Part shown: positions 60,051 through 64,000 of the stretch, one piece after another | How positions within the stretch are numbered: position 1 is the first letter of the stretch | Layout: each line of letters starts with the position of its first letter | NCBI RefSeq assembly: GCF_020164435.1 | Contig: NZ_JAIUDQ010000003.1 | Span: 186,001-250,000 of the forward strand | Reading direction: 5' to 3' | Origin: Phyllobacterium lublinensis | GTDB taxonomy: Bacteria > Pseudomonadota > Alphaproteobacteria > Rhizobiales > Rhizobiaceae | Length of the DNA stretch: 64,000 nucleotides | The notes under the pieces: model-generated | What the model was told of the DNA's origin: nothing | The model's database searches: none | Seen by the model: the letters and a program-made list of their open reading frames with translations, nothing else | Translations under genes and position numbers: made by a program

Positions 60051-60103
60051 ATATTGCTATTTGAGCTAATATTTTTAGATTCCATTGCTTTAGCGATACG
60101 ATA

Positions 60104-60334
60104 TTGGACATCCGTACCACTATTCGTAATGAACAAAAGAAACTGGTAGCGACATATCTGAATGGCATTGCAATTGCGCTGCTTGTAGTCGGTGGTTTCG
60201 GACCTTTGTTTTCGACTTTTTATAATGGACAAGCCGTATCCATTCTGTTGCCGGGCGGCGCATCTGTTTGCTTTGCATTCTCCCTTGCATTACATTATTG
60301 GGCAAGGCGGGTTCTGAAGGGCTTGAAATCATGA
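60104..60334 (+). CDS. Two-span membrane microprotein (first of a pair)
   Basis: A 76-aa ORF with a basic N-terminus (RTTIRNEQKKL) and two hydrophobic segments (about 19-37 and 46-65) joined by FYNGQAVSILLPGG; the C-terminus is basic (RRVLKGLKS). The start is a TTG without a clear Shine-Dalgarno and is uncertain. The region is visibly lower in G+C than its neighbours. Its TGA overlaps the ATG of the next ORF (ATGA). I do not recognise the family. Confidence 0.6.
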   Translation: MDIRTTIRNEQKKLVATYLNGIAIALLVVGGFGPLFSTFYNGQAVSILLPGGASVCFAFSLALHYWARRVLKGLKS

Positions 60335-60468
60335 CTATCGAACAGTTTCTGACGTTCCTGATTTTCCCGGTCGGTTGCATGATCGTCGGATATATAGCGA
60401 TGCGTTCATCCGAGAGAGAATCCGAACGTTTTGACCGGTCCAGAAACAAGCCAAAACCCTCGAACTGA
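60331..60468 (+). CDS. Single-span membrane microprotein (second of a pair)
   Basis: A 45-aa ORF whose ATG overlaps the previous stop, an arrangement expected for coupled translation. One hydrophobic segment (about 5-23, FLTFLIFPVGCMIVGYIAM) is followed by a strongly charged tail (SSERESERFDRSRNKPKPSN). Size and architecture suggest a small membrane regulatory subunit or partner of the preceding protein. No function can be assigned. The puuE frame begins right after it. Confidence 0.55.
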   Translation: MTIEQFLTFLIFPVGCMIVGYIAMRSSERESERFDRSRNKPKPSN

Positions 60469-60469
60469 T

Positions 60470-61390
60470 TTGCATTCCTTGCCCGACTCTCCCCGCAATC
60501 TCATTGGCTATGGCCGCAATACGCCCGACCCGCAATGGCCGGGCGGCGCGAAGATCGCCGTACAATTCGTGGTCAATTACGAGGAGGGCGGCGAAAGCTC
60601 GATCCTCGACAATGATCCGGCATCTGAAAGCCTGCTGTCGGAGATCGTTGGCGCGCAACCCTGGCCGGGCCAGCGCAATCTCAACATGGAATCGATCTAC
60701 GAATATGGATCGCGTTCGGGTTTCTGGCGGCTATGGCGCATGTTCACCCGCCGCAATCTGCCCGTGACCGTCTATGGTGTGACACTGGCCATGGCGCGCA
60801 ACCCTGATGCGGTGGCGGCCATGAAGGAAGCCGATTGGGAAATCGCCAGCCACGGCCTGCGCTGGCTGGAGTACAAGGATTTTCCGGAAGAACTAGAGCG
60901 CCAGCATATTCACGAGGCAGTGCGGCTGCACACGCAGATCACAGGCTCGCGGCCGCTCGGCATCTACCAGGGTAAGCCGTCGGACAACACGCTGAAAATC
61001 GTCATGGAAGAGGGCGGCTTTGTCTATTCCGCCGACAGCTATGCCGATGAACTGCCATACTGGGTTGCGGGGCCGAAAGGACCGCATCTCATCGTGCCAT
61101 ACACGCTTGACGCCAATGACATGCGCTTTGCCACGCCACAGGGATTCAACTCTGGCGACCAGTTCTTCACATACCTGAAGGATACGTTCGACGTGCTCTA
61201 CCGCGAGGGTAAGGAAGGTGCGCCGAAGATGATGTCGATCGGGCTGCATTGCCGCCTGGTCGGGCGTCCGGGACGGGCTGCTGCGCTGGAACGGTTCCTC
61301 GATTATGTCCAGCATCACGAAGAAGCCTGGATCACCCGCCGCATCGATATTGCCAACCATTGGCACGCATTTCATCGGCCTGCCGAATGA
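60470..61390 (+). CDS. puuE: Allantoinase, PuuE type
   Basis: Polysaccharide-deacetylase-fold allantoinase converting allantoin to allantoate in purine degradation (about 306 aa). Signatures are [52 protein letters not shown] (metal His) and [12 protein letters not shown]. The start is unclear: TTG codons at 60431, 60470 and 60479 are possible and there is no ATG. The one at 60470 lies one base after the microprotein stop. allA overlaps its end by 4 bp. Confidence 0.92.
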   Translation: MHSLPDSPRNLIGYGRNTPDPQWPGGAKIAVQFVVNYEEGGESSILDNDPASESLLSEIVGAQPWPGQRNLNMESIYEYGSRSGFWRLWRMFTRRNLPVTVYGVTLAMARNPDAVAAMKEADWEIASHGLRWLEYKDFPEELERQHIHEAVRLHTQITGSRPLGIYQGKPSDNTLKIVMEEGGFVYSADSYADELPYWVAGPKGPHLIVPYTLDANDMRFATPQGFNSGDQFFTYLKDTFDVLYREGKEGAPKMMSIGLHCRLVGRPGRAAALERFLDYVQHHEEAWITRRIDIANHWHAFHRPAE

Positions 61391-61908
61391 AACCCGTTGA
61401 ACTTGATGTGCGCCCGCTGACGAAGACGGCCTTCGCACCGTTCGGCGATGTCATCGAGACGGAAGGCGCAGAAATGCGCCTGATCAACAATAACACCACA
61501 GAACGATACCACGATCTTGCCAATGTCGATGTGACGGGCGACGGTGCCCGGGTGCTGATGAATATTTTCCGGGGTCGGATGTTTGTTCCGCCGATCGATA
61601 TCGTGATGCTCGAACGACATCCGCTGGGCAGCCAGGCCTTTGTTCCCCTGCAGAACCGCCCATATCTGGTTGTCGTCGCGGAAGATGCGGGAGGCCGCCC
61701 GGGGTTGCCGGTCGCGTTTCTGTGCCAGGGCAATCAGGGTGTAAACTACCACCGCAACGTCTGGCACCATCCGCTGATATCGCTCAAGGACAGGTCGGAC
61801 TTTCTCGTGGTGGACCGCGGCGGCGATGGCGTCAATCTGGAAGAATTTTTCTTCGAGGATTTGGCCTACAGGGTGATGCCAGCAGAGGAGCCGGCTTCCT
61901 CCTCTTGA
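61387..61908 (+). CDS. allA: Ureidoglycolate lyase
   Basis: Releases glyoxylate and urea from ureidoglycolate, two steps after allantoinase (173 aa). The AllA cupin fold is shown by [68 protein letters not shown] and [18 protein letters not shown]. The ATG overlaps the puuE stop (ATGA), indicating coupled expression. Confidence 0.95.
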   Translation: MKPVELDVRPLTKTAFAPFGDVIETEGAEMRLINNNTTERYHDLANVDVTGDGARVLMNIFRGRMFVPPIDIVMLERHPLGSQAFVPLQNRPYLVVVAEDAGGRPGLPVAFLCQGNQGVNYHRNVWHHPLISLKDRSDFLVVDRGGDGVNLEEFFFEDLAYRVMPAEEPASSS

Positions 61909-61920
61909 AGATCGCATGTC

Positions 61921-62092
61921 CATCGTGCGTGGTTCGCCCTTCGACAAGCTCAGGATGAGGCCCACCATGAGGGATAGAGATGGGCTGGATTTGATTCCCC
62001 GGCATTGTGGATGAATCACCAGCATTGCAGAATTTAGCTCTCTCCAAAGCGTCAACATCCGTCATGGTGAGCTTGTGGAACCACGCACAATG
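61921..62092. repeat. Inverted-repeat (MITE/RIME-like) intergenic element
   Basis: A ~170-bp element with imperfect inverted arms: CATCGTGCGTGGTTC (61921-61935) and its near-perfect complement GAACCACGCACAATG (62078-62092; 14 of 15 bases match). Inside the left arm lies CGCCCTTCGACAAGCTCAGG (from 61935). The right arm continues with the complement of ACAAGCTCA, so about 35 bp of each arm pairs with a 6-nt offset. It resembles the mosaic palindromic repeats of rhizobia, but a transposase or target duplication is not seen. Confidence 0.6.
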
Positions 62093-62142
62093 CTGTTGCG
62101 TCCCCCCTTGACGGGTGCGCATAGCCGGTTGAAGCTGGCTAC

Positions 62143-63579
62143 ATGTCGCAATCAATTCGCTTTTTTCTCAATGGCCGGGTGCAGGACGTTTCAGTACGGC
62201 CGGACATGACAGTTCTCGACTGGCTGCGCAGCGCGCCGCGACTGACCGGCACGAAGGAAGGCTGCGCCGAAGGCGATTGCGGCGCGTGTTCGGTGCTGAT
62301 CGGTGATCCCGCCCTTGGACAAGCTCAGGATGAGGGCGGAGGCGTGCACTACCACGCCGCCAACAGCTGCATTCTTGCCATGGGCCAGATCGATGGCCGC
62401 GCCCTGGTGACGGTCGAAGGGTTGAAGAGCGACGATCTGCACCCCGTGCAGCAGGCGATGGCGGAGAACGGCTCATCGCAGTGCGGCTTCTGCACGCCAG
62501 GCATCGCAATTTCCCTGGCCGGGCTGGCCGCGGTCAATGTCGACGCCAATGACGATGACATCCACGATGCCCTGGCCGGCAATCTCTGCCGCTGTACGGG
62601 CTACCGGCCGATCGTCGAGGCGGCGCGCAAGGTGATTGCCGCCGGCGGCGCGACCATCGCCGGCCCGGCCGTATCGGCCTTCGAGCGTATCGAGCCGCAT
62701 GCAACGATTTCAAGCGCGGGCTCGACATTCCACCAACCGGATACGCTTAACCATCTGTTGCAACTGCGCAAGGAAAGGCCGGATGCGATCCTGCTCGGCG
62801 GCGGCACCGATTTAGGCGTTGCGCTCGCCGATTATCATTCGGACTGGAACGAGGTCATCTCGCTTGCCCATGTGCGGGAGTTGCGGGCGATCCGGGAAAC
62901 GGAACACCATCTGAGTTTCGGCGCTGCAGTGACCTGGGAGGAGGTCCTTGCCCGGATCAGCGGCTTCTACCCGTCCTTTGCCACGCTGATCCGCCGGTTC
63001 GGCTCGACCCAGATCCGTTCAATGGGCACGATCGGCGGCAATATCGGGACTGCAAGCCCTATCGGCGATGGGCCGCCTGCCTTGATTGCGCTTGGCGCCG
63101 AAGTGGAACTCGCGTCGCTGGGCGGCCATCGTTTCCTGCCGCTGGAGGATTTCTTCCTCGATTACCGCAAGACCGAATTGCGCTCCGACGAGGTGATAGC
63201 GTCAGTTTCCATACCGAAGCCGAAGGCGGGGCAGGAGTTCCGCGTCTACAAGATATCAAAACGCTACGATCAGGATATTTCGACGGTCTGCGCGGCGTTT
63301 TCGATCGTCCGAGAAGACGATCAGGTGCGCAGTGCTCGCATCGCCTTTGGCGGAATGGCGGCCACGCCGCAGCGGGCAGGTCAGGCGGAGCAGGCACTCG
63401 TCGGTACAAGCTTCGACCGGAAGGCGGTCAAGGCATGCTCTGCCGCCATCGCCGCACAATTCAAACCGCTTACCGACTGGCGTGGCAGCGCCGGCTATCG
63501 GCTTGAGGTGGCCGCAAATCTGGCAGAGCGCTTCTGGCGCGATGTTGCCGGAGAGGTCGTTGAGGTCATGGCGCTATGA
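62143..63579 (+). CDS. xdhA: Xanthine dehydrogenase small subunit (2Fe-2S and FAD)
   Basis: Iron-sulfur/flavin subunit of xanthine dehydrogenase (478 aa), oxidising hypoxanthine and xanthine to urate with XdhB. First 2Fe-2S cluster: Cys41, 46, 49 and 76 (GCAEGDCGACS plus NSC). Second: Cys114, 117, 149 and 151 (QCGFCTPG, NLCRCTGYRP). The FAD domain (about 195-460) has ILLGGGTDLGV and MGTIGGNIGTASPIGD. Residues 57-65, between Cys49 and Cys76, are encoded by a copy of an intergenic repeat, giving an extra ~10-residue insertion in this loop compared with most homologues. xdhB follows after a 109-bp gap. Confidence 0.96.
   Translation: MSQSIRFFLNGRVQDVSVRPDMTVLDWLRSAPRLTGTKEGCAEGDCGACSVLIGDPALGQAQDEGGGVHYHAANSCILAMGQIDGRALVTVEGLKSDDLHPVQQAMAENGSSQCGFCTPGIAISLAGLAAVNVDANDDDIHDALAGNLCRCTGYRPIVEAARKVIAAGGATIAGPAVSAFERIEPHATISSAGSTFHQPDTLNHLLQLRKERPDAILLGGGTDLGVALADYHSDWNEVISLAHVRELRAIRETEHHLSFGAAVTWEEVLARISGFYPSFATLIRRFGSTQIRSMGTIGGNIGTASPIGDGPPALIALGAEVELASLGGHRFLPLEDFFLDYRKTELRSDEVIASVSIPKPKAGQEFRVYKISKRYDQDISTVCAAFSIVREDDQVRSARIAFGGMAATPQRAGQAEQALVGTSFDRKAVKACSAAIAAQFKPLTDWRGSAGYRLEVAANLAERFWRDVAGEVVEVMAL
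62310..62335. repeat. Copy of intergenic repeat core inside xdhA
   Basis: This 26-bp sequence matches 61935-61960 at 25 of 26 positions (one C/G difference). It lies in frame in xdhA and encodes about residues 57-65 (ALGQAQDEG). The first copy belongs to the intergenic inverted-repeat element 375 bp upstream. Confidence 0.85.
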
Positions 63580-63607
63580 AGAGAAACATGAAGCTGCTGC
63601 GCAGCCT

Positions 63608-63628
63608 CCCTCCCCACAAGGGGGAGGG
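63608..63628. repeat. Palindromic repeat between xdhA and xdhB
   Basis: CCCTCCCC-ACAAG-GGGGAGGG forms an 8-bp stem. This palindrome is of a type found repeatedly in rhizobial intergenic regions. It lies within the otherwise short xdhA-xdhB gap, where it could modulate the ratio of the two subunits. Confidence 0.65.
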
Positions 63629-63688
63629 TAAGAAGCGGCACCATTCGCCTCTTCTTTTGCACCATGAATCATCAAATTTGGTGGTCCC

Positions 63689-64000
63689 ATGAACATCGAC
63701 GCCAAGATTGTCCATCGCAGTATCGTCGGCAAGGGCATTGCTCATGACTCGGCTGCTCGTCATGTCTCCGGCGAAGCGCATTATATCGATGACATGCCCG
63801 AACTGCCGGGGACGCTGCATGCGGCCTTTGTGCTTTCGCCCGTCGCCCATGGCAGGCTGAAAGGCTTCGATGCGGCGGAAGCGCTGGAGATGGACGGCGT
63901 TGCGGGTGTCTGGTCGGCCAGGGATGTGCCCGGTCACAATGAGGTCGGGCCGATCCTTGATGGTGAAACCCTGTTTGCCGAAGACATTGTCGATCATGAG
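63689..64000 (+). CDS. xdhB: Xanthine dehydrogenase large subunit, 5' part
   Basis: Molybdopterin-binding subunit, truncated by the window end (104 codons seen, open). The N-terminus, GKGIAHDSAARHVSGEAHYI followed by DDMPELPGTLHAAFVLSP, is the start of the aldehyde oxidase/xanthine dehydrogenase alpha-beta hammerhead domain. The ATG is at 63689; no strong Shine-Dalgarno is seen (GGTGGT only). Molybdenum-site motifs lie beyond the window. Confidence 0.93.
   Translation, partial: MNIDAKIVHRSIVGKGIAHDSAARHVSGEAHYIDDMPELPGTLHAAFVLSPVAHGRLKGFDAAEALEMDGVAGVWSARDVPGHNEVGPILDGETLFAEDIVDHE

Overview
The window looks like a core chromosomal segment of an alphaproteobacterium of the order Hyphomicrobiales (Rhizobiales), most like the Phyllobacterium/Mesorhizobium/Brucella group. 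This rests on gene order and family content, not on a database match. The evidence is the Rhizobiales-type blocks coxB-coxA-ctaB-ctaG-coxC, ccrM-HAD-mutY and DUF721-dsbA-smc, an IalB protein, a CcrM methylase, a RibBX-type riboflavin enzyme, TTG/GTG starts and rhizobial-style palindromic intergenic repeats. I saw no rRNA, tRNA, CRISPR array, prophage or insertion sequence.

Layout. 1-4.1 kb: edge-truncated GH25 lysozyme, a divergent acyl-CoA dehydrogenase/enoyl-CoA hydratase pair, pdxH. 4.1-13.7 kb: 17-kDa-antigen-like lipoprotein, J-domain chaperone, fabI, histidine phosphatase, DUF1344 protein, aroC, ribBX, a Cys/Met PLP enzyme, HDAC-like deacylase, xseB, pirin. 13.8-17.7 kb: dxs, tlyA and a 23S-rRNA-type methyltransferase. 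17.7-19.7 kb: tldD and ialB on the minus strand. 20-29.7 kb: the aa3 cytochrome oxidase operon (coxB, coxA, ctaB, a 51-aa membrane microprotein, ctaG, coxC), an inserted L,D-transpeptidase, DUF983, SURF1, then ispH-thrB-rnhA. 29.7-38.1 kb: peroxiredoxin, DsbD-alpha-like protein, AlgH, a membrane PAS-GGDEF-EAL protein, GNAT, M16 protease, thrC. 38.2-42.7 kb: a lipoprotein, two HAD hydrolases around ccrM, mutY. 42.7-50 kb: O-antigen-ligase-like and epimerase genes, DUF721, DsbA, SMC. 50-57 kb: ankyrin protein, nucleoside deaminase, ppdK, polysaccharide deacetylase, class III aminotransferase, an unknown. 57-64 kb: DUF1499 protein, metallo-beta-lactamase hydrolase, bioY, two membrane microproteins, then purine catabolism (puuE, allA, xdhA, start of xdhB).

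Functional themes. The cox block carries three oxidase subunits plus haem O synthesis (CtaB), CuB delivery (CtaG) and SURF1. The terminal cluster encodes xanthine oxidation and the allantoin/ureidoglycolate steps; the guanine-deaminase-like gene 10 kb earlier would feed it. CtrA-like boxes (TTAA-N7-TTAAC with one mismatch) lie upstream of ccrM and of the GH25 lysozyme, suggesting cell-cycle control.

No clearly new defence or mobile system was found. The best unusual signals are a ~170-bp inverted-repeat element between allA and xdhA whose core recurs in frame inside xdhA, and a low-GC translationally coupled pair of membrane microproteins between bioY and puuE.
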